Assembly: GCA_030704615.1 (NCBI GenBank) | Contig: CM060731.1 | Coordinates: 76,860,756-76,924,755 of the forward strand | Direction: 5' to 3' | Source of the DNA: Takakia lepidozioides | Lineage: Eukaryota > Streptophyta > Takakiopsida > Takakiales > Takakiaceae | Length of the DNA stretch: 64,000 nucleotides | Part shown: positions 22,035 to 34,270 of the stretch, piece by piece | Layout: each line of letters begins with the position of its first letter | Numbering within the stretch: position 1 is the stretch's first letter | Made by a program: the position numbers and the translations under genes | The notes under the pieces: generated by a model | Seen by the model: the letters and a program-made list of their open reading frames with translations, nothing else | Database searches by the model: none | What the model was told of the DNA's origin: nothing

Positions 22035-25000
22035 TGGGGAGGCAACTGGCATAGATGGTGGTCTTCTTCTATGAAGCCATTCAAGAAGGCAGTCTTAACA
22101 TCAAGTTGTTGAACTTCCAAATCAAACTGAGCCGCAAGCGCAAGTATCACTCGTATAGATGCTAATTTGATTACTGGTGAAAATGTCTTTGCATAATCTA
22201 GTCCAAATATCTGTGAGTATCATTTTGCTACCAATCTTGCTTTATAGCGATCCACACTCCCATCTGCCCGAAGTTTTACTTTGAACAGCCATTTACAACC
22301 TATAGGTTTTCTATTCTCTGGTAGCTTCATGACTGTCCATGTTTTGTTTCTTCTTAAAGATTCCAACTCAGAATCTATAGCATTCTTCCATTGTTCTGCT
22401 TCGAAACAAGATAAAGCCTCCTTCAAGGTAACAGGTTCGTTACAGAAGCTTGTGTCAAAAGTGCTCTTTGATGTCTCTCTCCTAGCCTGTCTTGAATCCT
22501 TCCCTACGGTGGGTGAGGTATTTTCTCTCACTATATCCTCTATGACATCATAAGGCTGATAAACTGAACCCGTGCTCAGTGGTGATGGTAGTGCTCCCAT
22601 TCCTTGACTTGGCCTAGGAAACTGAGAGGGTATTTGAGAAGGTTGCACACTTGGACTTGCGTGAGTGTTTTGTGGTACTATGTGAGTGCGAGGAATGGTA
22701 AATTATTAGTGTTTGCATATTGCTTAAAGAAAGATCGATCTAATAGCATTGAATCTTTGTCTACTTGTGTTCCTTCTTCTATAGCATCTCTCACTGTGTC
22801 ATTACTATCCTCATGGAATATCACATCTCTGGAAATGATAATTGTCTTTTGTTTGGTCATTAATCTGTAACCCTTAAGTCTGTTCACTATAGCCCAAAAA
22901 TGTACACTCGACAGTGTGTGAGTCTAGTTTGCGTCTATTATCCTGTGCAAAGGCTCTACAGCCAAAGACTTTCAAGTGTGATACATCAGGCTTCACAACT
23001 GTCCATAACTCTATGGGTGTTTTGTTATTATGTAGAGCTTTGGTTGGTGACCTATTCTATAGGTATGTGGCAGTCATAAGAGCTTCACCCCAATAGACAT
23101 TTGGTAAACTAGCATGGTGTAGCATGGAAAGTACTGCTTCCACCAAGGTCCTATTTTTCCTCTTAGACACCCCATTCTGTTGTGGTGTTCCTGCTACAGT
23201 AAACTGCTCTTTATGCCACTCTATTGACAGAATAAATTAAACTCATTAGAAATGTATTCACCACCCCCATCAGCCCTTAGAACCTTGATCTTCTTACTTA
23301 GCTGATTTTCAACCAGTAACTTATACTGTTTAAACCTCTCAAATGCCTCTGACTTTTGTTTTAATAAATAAACAACAGTAAACCTTGAAAGATCATCTAT
23401 AAATGTGATGAAATACTTAAACCCATTGTGTGTGTGAGTTTGCATCGGTCCACAAATGTTAGTATGTACGAGGCCTAACAGTTCAGTAGCTCTCGTGCCT
23501 CCCTCTACATGGAATTTCTCTCGGTGCTATTTTCTTGAGATGCAATCTCTACATAATGTTAGTTTCCTAACATCTACTGAATCCAACCCTCTAACCATTG
23601 AGTTAGTTTGCATCTGATGCATTCTATCTTGGTTCATATGACCTAATCTACAGTGCCATAGGTTTGCCTTGTTAGTCTCTAAGACAGTTGGCATTGCCAT
23701 GACTTGTGAGTTCTGTAATGCAGTTCCTAGCTTATAGAGTCCGTTTTCTATCTCACATTTTGCTATGAGATTTTCCTTGGAATTCTTCAAGTTACAGCAA
23801 CCTTCTTTTATGTTCATTTCTCCCCCAGCTAGGTCTAATTGCTTAACAGAAATTAAATTCTTCTTGAGACCTGACACATGGAGCACGTCAGGTACCTCCC
23901 TTCGCTGTCCATTGCACAACAACACAATGGCTAACCCTTGGCCTGCTATTTCATGTGTTGATTCATCCCCTAAATAGACAACTTGTCCTGTCTCCACTCT
24001 TTGTATATCGCAAAAGTGTGTATGTCATACGTCATGTGTTGTGTGGCTCCTGTGTCCACATATCAAGTTGAATTTTTCCCTTTACTTATGATCATCGCTG
24101 CTACATAGAGCTGATTGCCTTCGACAGCAACATGTCCTTGTGTTGCTTGTTTGTTTGCGGCTTCAGCTGCAATCCTCTTCCTACAGTCCTTAATCATATA
24201 TCCAAACTTCTTACAGAAAAAACGCACTTGATTTGCTTCTTCTTTCCTTTATTTGAGTTTGATCCTTTGCCATCCTCCTTCTTGACACTACTTTTGTCCT
24301 CATTTTGCTTCTTCTATTAAAACTATTATATGTACTAGACTTCTGTCCAGAATATAATGCAATTTTTGAATATGTAGCAGGTCCAAGACTCATCATTAAA
24401 ATTTCCTCCTGTATTAAGTCTGTAATTAAAGACTGTAGACTTATATTCGGCCGTCTCCTAAAAGAGCCTATAAATGTCCGATAACTCATCGGTATACTCC
24501 TCATTAGGGATAAGACAACATCCTCGTCTAACACAGGGGAACCAACAGCGGAAAGCTGTTCTAGCAAAGATCTAAAGACATGTATATGATTGGTGACATT
24601 TTCATTCTCTTTCATTTTTAAAGTTTGAATTTTGTCTCTAAGGTACATTTTTGTTACTGCATCCTTTGATTCATATAACCTTGTCAACTCTCGGTATGCT
24701 TCAAAAGCTGATGTACACAACTGTACATGTGACACTACACTATTGTCCAAGCAGTTATTAATTATGGTGAATGAGAGGGCATCTCTTTCTTCCCAGTTCA
24801 CTATACTCCCAACACCTGTGGCTGGAAGCGCTTGCTACCCAGCAACAATCTGTGCTGTCGTGGGAGCCACTGGTTTTAACTCTGTCCTACGACTAGAGCC
24901 CATAGTTTTTCTGCTTGTAACAGTAGTGTTACTCTATGCTTCCACACATGGAAGTATGTGCCATCAAACTTAGGAATATTGCTCACATCTACTCTTTGAA

Positions 25001-25237
25001 CCATTCCAGTCTCTCAATCAATTATCAATTTCCAAGAAAGCATGAACATCACAAAATTAGGCCATGTTAGAACTTGTGTTCTTCTATAAGAAACATAATT
25101 CTTCCACGCTGATGCATCGTGGAGAATTGTTAGTTCTCTCCTCCAAACTCTATCGACTCCTTTTAATTTCATTGTGTGTTTCGAAATTATTAGTTCGTTC
25201 TCATCAGTGACACTCTCTCTCCCGAGCCACAACCATG

Positions 25238-25249
25238 GCTCTGATACCA
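25238..25249 (-). promoter_or_regulatory. Copia primer-binding site
   Basis: Minus-strand tggtatcagagc directly follows the LTR end. This is the usual Copia primer-binding sequence, complementary to the 3' end of initiator methionine tRNA. Confidence 0.9.
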
Positions 25250-25567
25250 TGTGAAAACACCTATTCTATCCAAAGTCAATCACACACATAATCGTGTAAA
25301 ACATAGAACTAGATTAAATAGATCTTACATCAAGAGAGAAAATGTTCACAAGAGAGATCTGCACTCTCTATGTCTCGGTGTCTCGGCGGCTGAGTCTGGT
25401 GGTTCTACATCTACTCAACTGTTGAGCTCTGTACCGTTCCACACTCCTTGGTGACTTCAACCACCTAACCACTTCAGATGTAATTGGATGTAACTGCACA
25501 TCCTTAATCTATAATCTAGTACATCCTACATTATACACTGACAGAGAATTATAAATGTATTCCTTCA
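25250..25567 (-). repeat. Copia 5' LTR (318 bp)
   Basis: On the minus strand it begins tgaaggaata and ends ggtgttttcaca, so it has TG..CA ends. It is the reverse complement of the LTR at 38319-38628, with roughly ten substitutions and a few small indels (by eye), including an extra cgagacac-type unit near 25375-25390. The outer flank at 25568-25572 is catag, i.e. ctatg on the element strand. Confidence 0.93.
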
Positions 25568-26626
25568 CATAGTGCTTTGTACTCAAGTATATGAGTTACC
25601 CTGAACGCGAGCAATCTATGTGTATATTTTTGTTAGATCCAATTCAGCACAGCGATTATCGTTTACCCATTATAGGCGACGTACAAGGGCACATGCCAGC
25701 ATTGCGGCCTTTGCAGAGACAACTTAGAGGTAACGAATGTCCACGTGAGAGAACAAAGAGAATTTGAAAGAAGAGAGAGAGAGAAAGGTGGGAGGCACAA
25801 GAATCTTAAAAGCTTTACAGCGGAGAGGAACACGTCATTCCGACTGCCTCCAGGAGTAAAAGTGGCAGGAGGAAGGCTTTTACATACCAGGAGCTAGCAA
25901 AGGCAACCGACAACTTTAGCTCAGCCATGCAGGTGGGTAGTGGTGGGTATGGGAAGGTGTACCAAGGAATACTAGAAGACCAAAGGACAGTTGCTTTCAA
26001 GCGTGCTCGTGCTGATTCATTGCAAGGACCCACACAATTTTACACAGAAATCGAACTGCTGTCGCGGGTGCACCACCGGAATCTCGTTGCTCTTGTGGGT
26101 TTCTGTACCGACCAGAGTGAACAGGTTTGCATTGTTACTTTCCTACTCCTCTCCTTGTTTAAATGCTTTCCTTGCATGAGGCTGCACTACACAGGAGCTC
26201 AACATTTCCGTGTTCTCTTTGTGGACATTTTTCTTTCCTCTCTCCTTAATTCATCCGATCCCCCTCTTACTCCTTATGAGCAAGGATTGTCAGGGTTTGA
26301 CATTGGAAGGGCTGTCTGCAGATGCTGGTGTATGAATTCATGGCAGGAGGTACTTTGCGAGATCATCTAATCAGTAATCTTTCTTTAGACGGGCCTTGTT
26401 GTTGAGCATTTGTGCGGTGATTTTTTTGGGCATCCTCTTTGAACATGGCCTGTCAAGGGCTGAACCACAGGAATATTGCCAAAGGCACTTGTGAGTGAGT
26501 GATTGGTGGGATGTGAAAGCAGTTGGTCATCAGACGTTAGACTTCATGTATGTGGTTATGTGGTGCGCATAGTTTATTGCAGTTATTGAGTTGTGTTATC
26601 TAAGTTGTAATGTACTGTCTCAATGG

Positions 26627-26642
26627 GTTGAATTTGGACAGA
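26627..26642. repeat. LINE target-site duplication, left copy
   Basis: gttgaatttggacaga, identical to 27402-27417. Confidence 0.95.
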
Positions 26643-27401
26643 TTGTACTCATAAGACGTTGTTTGCCGTAGCCTTGTGGCCATTGACCCCGCGCCCAGTT
26701 TGAGCGGGAACAAAAGGGACAGAACCTACCTCTGTCAGGGGCTGACGTTGGTAGTAAGACTTACCTCCATATAAAGAATTAATCCGGGTTTTCCAGATAT
26801 CCTCTAGAAATCCCTTCACACAAGCATCAATCTGCTGTGTGTGATTTGCCCAAAAACTAGGCCTCAGGAGGGCCTGGGCTTTTGGCTCAGCCTCGAGACT
26901 TTCAAAGTTGGTAAACAGGGGTACAGGCACAATTCCCTTAATAGATTTGAAGAGAGCGTCTCTTTGGTGAGAGAACCCCGGACAGTGTATCAGAAAATGA
27001 ATACTGTCTTCAGATTGCCCACACAACGGGCAATTGCACTCTCCCTTCCTCTCTGCTTCTGTTTGCTGTTCAAAGGTAGGCTTCCTGCCCTGAGTTTAAA
27101 TTTCAGTCTAGTGCCGAGAGTGGGTAGACCCTTGAGGTCATCCAAGATGTCCTCCCCCATGTCACAGACTGGAAACAAGTTCAGGGAAGTTTTCTGCCTA
27201 ACTTCATTTTCATCAGACAATCTCATGGCAACAGACATGGCTGAGGACACTACAGCCTCTAAGTCAGATTTATCCAGCAGGGTCAAGACCTGCGGATCCA
27301 GGTTCAGGTCCTTGAGGATCTCTTCTACTCTCTTCTGCCAGGACTTAGCCTGTTTGACAGGGCGGTCCTGTTTCCAAGATATAGAGTCGATTAATTTAGG
27401 A
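26643..27401 (-). mobile_element. LINE 3' fragment, copy 2, 5' truncated
   Basis: 759 bp, almost identical to 9292-10061 of copy 1, with the same minus-strand zinc motif (CGQSEDSIHFLIHCPGF) and 3' end at the left. Copy 2 ends at gattaatttagg, where copy 1 continues, so the truncation point is exact. It is bounded by a perfect 16-bp target-site duplication. A 1-bp deletion near 27044 shifts the frame relative to copy 1. It inserted antisense into the kinase gene. Confidence 0.95.
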
Positions 27402-27417
27402 GTTGAATTTGGACAGA
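27402..27417. repeat. LINE target-site duplication, right copy, contains a splice acceptor
   Basis: gttgaatttggacaga. The ag at 27415-27416 is the acceptor of the kinase exon starting at 27417, which phases correctly with the donor at 26373. Confidence 0.92.
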
Positions 27418-28398
27418 GACAGAGATGCTGGACTTCACAACTCGCCTGCACATTGCTGTAGGAACAGCCAGGGGCATTCTCTACCTGCACACAGAGGCAA
27501 ACCCTCCATTTTCCACAGAGACATCAAGGCCAACAATATACTTCTAGATGAAAAATACAATCCCAAAGTTTCCGACTTGGTCTGTCCAGGCCGGCACCCT
27601 TGCCTGGTTTGAATGGCTCCACCCCAGATCACATTTCAACCATGGTGAAGGGTACTCCTGTAAGCGTCTGACTCAGTATTCCCAAATTGACTTTATTTTA
27701 CCTACATAGCTTTACTTTACTTGTTCTTCCTCTTTCCTTGATTGAATCTAAAAAACAGGGGGATTTATTGGTCATGTGCAGGGCTACCTCGATCCTGAGT
27801 ATTTTATGACCAACAAACTCACAGACAAGAGCGATGTATATAGCTTCGGTGTTGTATTGCTGGAGCTTATCACGGGCATGCATGCCATCTCCCATGGCAA
27901 GAACCTTGTTAGAGAGGTCTCGAAGCTGCCTCAAGTTTTGTGGTTCTAAATGCTGCCTTGCGATTGAGTTGGGGGTGTTGAGACATGGGATTACTACCAT
28001 ATGTCAGACTAGCCCTCACACAGCACACTATCCATTTTTTTCTTGGTGCAGGCACAACAATCATTTCAGCAAGGGAAAATACTATCAAAGTGGACCCCCT
28101 GGGGTCATACCCATCTGAGGGGCTGCAGCCCTTTGTTAGACTGGCAATGGCTTGTTGCGAGTCCAGCCATGAGGCACGCCCAAGGATGGTTGATGTGACA
28201 CGAGAGTTAGAGGACATTTGGCGATTGACAGCATCATCAATGTCTGAATCATTTTCTCTTCCTCTCAATGAAGGCCAACCCACTTCAAAAATACAATCAG
28301 GGGATGACCTGGAGTATTTTGAAGTGGTGTCATTGGAGAGCAATGATCATGAAGTGGAGCTCATGACAAATGCACCTCCACAAGTGAAGCCACGATAA

Positions 28399-29011
28399 GG
28401 AAAGTCCATCACAGCTTTTTTCGTCAGTAACAAGGGGAAGAAGGCCTTTACAGTGACACAATACTTGACAGTACTTACCATAGAGAGAGAGAGAAGAGAG
28501 AAGAGGCCGGCTAAAGCCGGCGTAAATAAGAGCCGCTTCACAAGCAACCATAATCAATATTGTAACCAGGATTTGCCGACTTCTAGAAACAGCAGCATCA
28601 TTCACTTTCTCTTTCTGTGTTTACTAATGAAATATGGAAGCATCTACAGGGGAGATGTGAGATGGACTGAGAATCCCAATACTGATGCTTCAACAAAGGC
28701 AGCCAAAGTGACCAGCCAAGGTCCATTTACTCCAAAGAATTGTACTCACTTGGTGTATCTGAGCTTTTTTAGTTTCTGATCACTGATCATAGACATACTA
28801 GTACGAAATTAGTTGTGTGAAGTGGTCACTGTCGAAGTTTGATCACAGATATCTATCACCACCATCAGACTGAGCTGGTGAGCAAATGGAGACCCTACAT
28901 CTAGCTAAAATAGCGCAGAATTTAGATGTTCCTACGACTATCCCACAACTGGTCCCACAATGCATGCCGAACGCCATTCATGTTTGCACCATCCATGTAC
29001 TCCATGAACGT
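28399..29011. other. Intergenic between kinase relic and TIPIN-like gene
   Basis: Convergent 3' flanks. There is a short GA-rich run near 28485-28505. An open frame at 28453-28779 has no recognisable product. Confidence 0.5.
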
Positions 29012-31258
29012 TCACTCAACTGTTACCGGCTTGAGCACGAGCACGCTCGAGTGCTTTGAGCTTGTTCGCCTCCGCGCCCGCTGTTCGTCTAGAACTGCAT
29101 AGCCCTTATCCTCTTGTGGAAGTTCACCTTTTGCTGTTGCCTGGAGATTACCATCAAAACACAAAGATTGGCATAGAATAATGGCATGTAATATGTCCAT
29201 ATGCAGAGGTCTACTTTTCAATTACTTTGTGTCTGACAGGCACCTTTGTTACACAAAGTCTCTCACTAGTAATCAATGTTTACCCTACAATTTGCATGCC
29301 TACTGTCTCCACATAATTTAGAGTGAATACAGCCTCCAACTATGTACTGGGTGTACAATGCATGTTGCTCACCTCCCTAAGATACTCATCCAACAAATCC
29401 ACTGGTGGATCAGAGTGCTCCTCCACCTCATTTGCCACAGCCTCTCGCCCTCCAAGCCCACCTGTTAAACAAGCCACGAAGGTATGTACTCCTTCTCCAG
29501 AAACATAATGTTGATGTATCAGTTCATGCGAACAAAAGAACACTTCAAACGTCATGAGGGAATACTATGGTTTTGGTTGGATTACTCCTTTTGAAAGTGA
29601 AACAAAACTTGATTCATCATCTCATCACAAACAGAAGATGACAGCAACTAACCACCTTGCATTTGTTCTTCCTAAGGTGCCCTCCAAGCCCACCTGTTAA
29701 ACAAGCCACGAAGATATGTACTCCTTCTCCAGAAACATAATGTTGATGTATCAGTTCATGCGAACAAAAGAACACTTCAAACGTCATGAGGGAATACTAT
29801 GGTTTTGGTTGGATTATTCCTTTTGAAAGTGAAACAAAACTTGATTCATCATCTCATCACAAACAGAAGATGACAGCAACTAACCACCTTGCATTTGTTC
29901 TTCCTAAGTGTGAAACAAAGTGTTTACACCCTTCAGTCAGCTAGTCTTGTGTCTTTAGAACAATTTGTGCAAATTTCAATGCTACCTTGGTCAGTTGGTG
30001 GAGGGCAGTCAAAGTCAGGGAGGCCTTCTGCTGCTTCTCCATTCAAAGTTCCAGTTTCACCATTGGCAACTTTCTTACGCAAGTCACGCAAGCACATCTA
30101 CACACATTACAGTGCACATCACATTTAAGCACCCACGGGGCTTCCACCAGTGCTCTACTGATAGACAACAGTAATCTCCAAATCATCTTTGCCAATATCC
30201 AGTATGTGCAGTAATGGACAGAGGGAGCATAGAGCACACCCGAACACGTTTGGCAGCACCCAGCTTCTCAACCTTCTCCACAAACTGGGAGTAGGAATAG
30301 TAGGGCAGCAGGCAGGAGTGCCAGCGCACATATGCCTCCAACAAACTCTTCAGATCCTCCACCTGCATCACATCTCCAGAAGTTGCCCTCAGGGTCTACA
30401 CGATTATCGCCAAGCTTGCAGGACATTGCATTTAACATTACATGTAAAACCATAATATAGTAGTATCACAAAAAGAGGAAATCAGGGGATCTACAAGAAC
30501 AGAAAGAGGGCCAGAGTCATTTCCTTGGTAGAATTGACTAAAAGAAATCTCCCTGCACTGACCTGAGTCCTTGGATCTTCACTTATTTACTCAGTGTTTT
30601 CTGGTCCATTCTTATGAACCATTCTTATGTCTGATCAGGGCAACTTTTTGATTTGGGTCCACCTAGACCTACAGTTTGGAACAATTTTCCATCCACGGCG
30701 TCTCCAAAGGATTTCTCAGGAACGCTAGGAACATTGCTTTTACATGTTTAGACCTCATTTCAAGTCTGTTCTTGCAAAACCAATAGACCAAGTTCAAAGA
30801 TCTCGCTGAAGATGATTCTAAAGTATACATTGTTTTTTCGACTGCAATTTCACGAACAAACAAACAGAGCATCTGCATCCAGTCCTGCTGCAGTATGGAA
30901 GCTGTCATCACGACCTAGTCAGACTGCCAAGAAGGAAGGACGCACACCGCACCTCGTGACCGCGGCCGCGTATGGTAACCTGCTGAGGCAACTTCTCAAG
31001 CACATACCCTAGGCCATCGCTGGAGAGCAGCAAGTCAGGCGTGAGTTTGGGCATCTTCCGTGGGCGTGGAGCTCCGCCGGTCTTGTTGGTTCCACCATCA
31101 TTTCGGCGGCTAATTCCTGCCTTGCTTCCGGCTTTCCTGCCTGCAGCCTGGGGCCCAGAGTCGGAGGCAGGAGCTGAGGCGGGTGGCGCGTTGCAATCTT
31201 TAGCCCAGTGACCCTGCCTCCCACATTTGTAACATCCTCTGCCCCCTTTATCCGCCAT
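29012..31258 (-). CDS. TIPIN/Swi3/Csm3-like replication-fork protein with N-terminal zinc knuckle
   Basis: Plant TIPIN homologue, partner of Timeless in the fork-protection complex (nuclear). Five exons: 31258-30953 (CCHC knuckle CYKCGRQGHWAKDC, basic/Ala-rich linker, then RPRKMPKLTPDLLLSSDGLG and the start of the Swi3 domain); 30362-30240 (DLKSLLEAYVRWHSCLLPYY, FVEKVEKLGAAKRVR); 30097-29986 (LRDLRKKVANGETGTLNG); 29461-29373 (REAVANEVEEHSDPPVDLLD); 29140-29012. Exon lengths 306, 123, 112, 89 and 129 give 253 codons in phase. The last exon is odd: after LDEQRAR the current frame reads RRTSSKHSS..., whereas another frame reads EANKLKALERARAQAGNS-stop, the family-like tail, so about 4 bp seem deleted near 29073. 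A 232-bp duplication lies in intron 3. The core Swi3 domain is intact. Confidence 0.88.
29447..29906. repeat. 232-bp tandem duplication across an intron-exon boundary
   Basis: Unit 1 starts at 29447 (gccctccaagccc) and unit 2 at 29679, with only a few differences (for example aaggtatg/aagatatg and attactcc/attattcc). The unit contains the acceptor and first ~14 nt of TIPIN exon 4 (minus strand), so intron 3 now holds a second acceptor near 29693 with no matching donor. Confidence 0.93.
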
Positions 31259-31851
31259 GGCGACCTACTTTACTTTTGTGGAACATATATCTGAAAATCC
31301 TATGCTAGCATTGTGCAACAGCCCTCATTCAGCACGAACGTGGTGTCTTTGATTTTTATATCTATTCAATAACACTGTAATTCTATCGGCAATTTGGGTT
31401 GGTCTGTCTCTCCCCCTCTCTCCTCATGGCTGTTTAGAGAGGGCTGAACCCTCCCAAATCATTGTCCGTAATGTGGGTTGTTTGCTGCTGAAAATCCGAG
31501 TACTTCTATTGTTTCCGCCACACACACTGTCTCTCTCTCACTCTCACACACACACACGTAGAGGGGTGTTTCCTACACATTCTCTGTCGATCTATGTAGC
31601 GATGGCTAGACAGTCTCTTTATGGCGGGAACTCGGCCTTCGAAAGATAAACGGTTAAGATTATGTCCATAGGCAGGGCATGGACACGTGGAAAGAGATGA
31701 GGCGTCAAATCTAAACCTAGAGAAAAGTAAGGAAGCACGAAACTAGAAAATTACCAAAAAATCGAGAGGAGGTTGACCACACTATTACAAAACCCATTCA
31801 TCGTCAAGTCCAAGTCCATGATGGTTGAGGACGGCGTTTTGTTTTCCGTAC

Positions 31852-31957
31852 TATGGAATGGACTGCAACATGCCACTGTGGCGGGTAAGGTGGTGGCGAG
31901 CCGGAGGGCGAGCTGCCACCGAAACCGCCATAATGGCATGTTGTGGCCCATTCCATA
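31852..31957. repeat. 106-bp near-palindrome
   Basis: Arms 31852-31884 and 31925-31957 match as reverse complements at 28 of 33 positions. The inner 40 bp (ggtggtggcgagc versus gagctgccacc) is also partly self-complementary, so the whole segment can fold into one hairpin. It may be a MITE remnant or a fold-back, but no target-site duplication was identified. Confidence 0.8.
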
Positions 31958-32934
31958 ACGTAAAGGATTGCGTCTGCCGCCCATTCTGCTTTTTAATCCT
32001 CCTCCAAATACGCCATACTAGGCAGGCAAAATCCTTTACTTTTTGGGAAGGCCCCAGAGAGGCCAAATTTTATTTTCCAAGAAAGGATGCGGAAAAAATA
32101 ACCTCAAATACAAGCCATGAAGGCATAGGAAGGGGACTCCACCTCGTGACCAGAGTGCAAACAGACCCTATCGTACTAAAAGCACTAGGGGCTAATCAAG
32201 GGTTCCCTCTCTTTCACTTGGAAGGCTCAAAGAAAAGCTAAGTCTTGGACCTGCCTCGCCTAGAGCTTTGATGGTGTCTCCAGTTGACATCTGAGTCAAC
32301 TCCATCAGCAGGCGAATGGCGGGTGTTAACCGAACTGCCAACACGGCAGGAGATTGTCGTTCCATCTAATTGTTGATTCAGAGGTTTTGCTGCACAAATA
32401 GCCACCATTTGCCCAGGTGACGTCAAAGTCAGAGAGAAGTTGTTGTCACCTCCTCTCGGAACATCTGGGAAGAGCTGCACACAGGACAATCCAAGATTTT
32501 CGAGCCTTAGACAGGATGTCTGAGTGAACTTTAAACAAGATTATCTTTGCACAGCCCCTATGACCATCGTAAACCCATGAGCACCTAGATTTCCATATGT
32601 TCCAGGGTGTGGAGTATTTTACTGCCTATACTGTAGGTCATTCCACATAACTGTCGAGAAGACCATAGCGGGTGTGAAATATACTACGGCCTATGTTGTA
32701 GGACATTCCACATAAATGTGGAGGATACCACAGTTCACCGTAGGTTGCTCGTGGTCAGTATCACGATCTAAAGACACCTAAACACAATTCCAAAGCATCA
32801 CAGCAACAACCTGCTCATGACATGAAGAACTGACTAAGCATGGCCAGAACAACAGATAGAATGAGCAGATGCAACGATAATTCAGAATTACATAAGTGCT
32901 TCATTGCCCAAATACACTTCAGCCTGACATCAAA

Positions 32935-32982
32935 GAGTCTGAGTCTGAGTCTGAGATCAAAGATCTGAGTTTGAGTCTGAGG
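32935..32982 (+). repeat. (GAGTCT)n microsatellite
   Basis: Imperfect hexamer repeats of gagtct run through this interval, with one interruption (gatcaaagatct). Confidence 0.8.
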
Positions 32983-33149
32983 CAGAGGCCAGGCTGCGCA
33001 ATGCAGCCCTGCATAGAGGTTCAGCCTAAAGCTCCAAAAAATGACATTTGTTTGTTTTCCAAGTTCCTGCATAAGATGCACCAACCAACATTGCATTGTG
33101 AGATACTCACTATATTCCAAAGCTACCAGGGAAGGTCACTGAGCAACAT

Positions 33150-34270
33150 GCCAAGGCGGAAACACCTGAGTCTGGACCCACACTATATCCCTGCTCCTTC
33201 AGCTATCCATGCCTCTACACAAATCAAGCATACATCCTTGCCTTGCTGCTAGCAGCTGACGATGACAAACTAGATTTGTTCTAGGAAACACCCAACTCAA
33301 CTTATCACACTAGTTCAATTGCATCTGCTACTCTCTATAATCCAACAAGCATTCACCTTCTTCCCACCATTGATTAGGGTCAAAAAAGTATTCATTCCAC
33401 AGCTTGTCCTCGTCCCTGTTACCTGTTTTTGGATACTTTCCTGTTGTCACATCGGCAATATCATGTCAAAGTCACTCCAAATTAGATTCACTCAACTAGC
33501 TAACTTGCAGAATTCAACATGAAAAGTTAGGGCTGATTCTAATAAGAAGGAAAAACAGGGTGAAATGTGTTGAAGAAGATGCTTTCATTAGCAGTGCCTG
33601 ATTATATCAATTGTGTCGTTGTTGCCAGTTGACCATCTACCCATGCAGGTTTTTGGTAGCTATTGATCCACAGGGAATCACAGGTAATGTGGAGCTTAAA
33701 ATTTGGCCCTCTTAGATGAATCTGGACCCACACTCTATCCCTGCTCCTTCAGCTATCCATGCCTCTGCACAAATCATGCATTCACCATTTCCGTGTTGCT
33801 AGCAACTGACAATGAAAGCCTAGAATTGTTCTAGGAAACACCCAACTCAACTTATCACACTAGTTCCTATGCTCAATTGCATTTGCTACTCTCTGTAATC
33901 CAACAGGCATTTACCTTTTGCCTTGATTGTCCCACCATTGACTGGGGTCATAAAAGTATTCATTCCACAGCTCCTGGTCTCTTTGTATCTGTTACCTGTT
34001 TCTGGATACTTTCCTGTTGTCACATTGGCAATATCAATCAGTCACTCCAAACTATCAAAGGTTCACTCAACCAGCTAACTTGCAGAATTCAACATGAAAA
34101 TTCAGGGCCGATTCTGATAAGAGGGAAAAACAGGGTGAATTGTGTTGAAGAAGTGCCTTCTCTAGCAGTGCCTGAATTTATCAATTGTGTTGCTGCTGTT
34201 GCAGCTTCCAGCCATCTACCCATGCAGGTTGCTAGTAGCTATTGATTCACAAGGAATCATAAGTAATCTT
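33150..34270 (-). repeat. Two tandem copies of the PPR 5'-flank cassette (~560 bp each)
   Basis: Copy 1 about 33150-33700 and copy 2 about 33710-34270. Both contain gacccacactctatccctgc-type sequence, gatactttcctgttgtcaca, cttgcagaattcaacatgaa and caggttt-type ends, in the same order, and each ends with the beginning of a PPR leader (rc of LIKSGT-type codons, then tctacccatgcagg). A third start is visible near 34290, where the PPR pseudogene fragment follows. The same cassette is at 13134-14010 and 36145-37062. Confidence 0.82.

Larger units (their letters stand above)
22035..25567 (-). mobile_element. Copia retrotransposon, 5' half (LTR-gag-PR-INT-partial RT)
   Basis: Read on the minus strand in order: 5' LTR (25567-25250), primer-binding site, gag start (to about 25014), UBN2-type gag (24801-24211), a degenerate zinc knuckle, protease motif VDTGATQHMT near 24030, GAG-pre-integrase (HCRLGHMNQDRMHQM), integrase core (FIDDLSRF; ADGGGEY), and RT start (WKNAIDSELESLRRNKTW, GCKWLFKVKLRADGSVDRYK, LDVKTAFLNGF). 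The sequence leaves the element at about 22035. Stops and frameshifts are present (a TGA just before VDTG, a 4-bp insertion after GFIEED), so it cannot be autonomous. Its missing 3' half is at 37066-38628. Confidence 0.93.
25800..28398 (+). pseudogene. LRR-VIII receptor-like kinase, kinase-domain exons (detached from ectodomain)
   Basis: Exons: to 26124 (KAFTYQELAKATDNFSS, glycine loop GSGGYGKVYQG, VAF-K lysine, HHRNLVALVGFC); 26322-26373 (MLVYEFMAGGTLRDHL); 27417-27659 ([30 protein letters not shown], then the DFG region); 27782-27916 ([32 protein letters not shown]); about 28052-28398 (C-lobe, ending QVKPR-stop). Two 1-bp deletions, near 27507 before HRD and near 27578 at the DFG, break the frame: the exon is 243 bp where phase requires 245. 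A LINE occupies the preceding intron. The last junction does not phase cleanly. Upstream is Copia, not the transmembrane exon, which lies at 38772-38927 on the minus strand. Closest recognised type is At1g06840-like. Confidence 0.88.
31259..33149. other. No supported gene
   Basis: Upstream flank of the TIPIN-like gene. It holds a short cacaca run near 31545, a cacgtgg (G-box core) at about 31684-31690, the near-palindrome at 31852-31957, and a GAGTCT-type microsatellite. The minus-strand open frame 32238-32489 has no recognisable domain. Confidence 0.5.

Noticed and set aside
21795-22112. Plus-strand open frame with a faint cullin-like look (WKNLESAVEKII..AY)
   Set aside because: The resemblance is too weak, and the right part of the frame is antisense Copia sequence across the inversion breakpoint.
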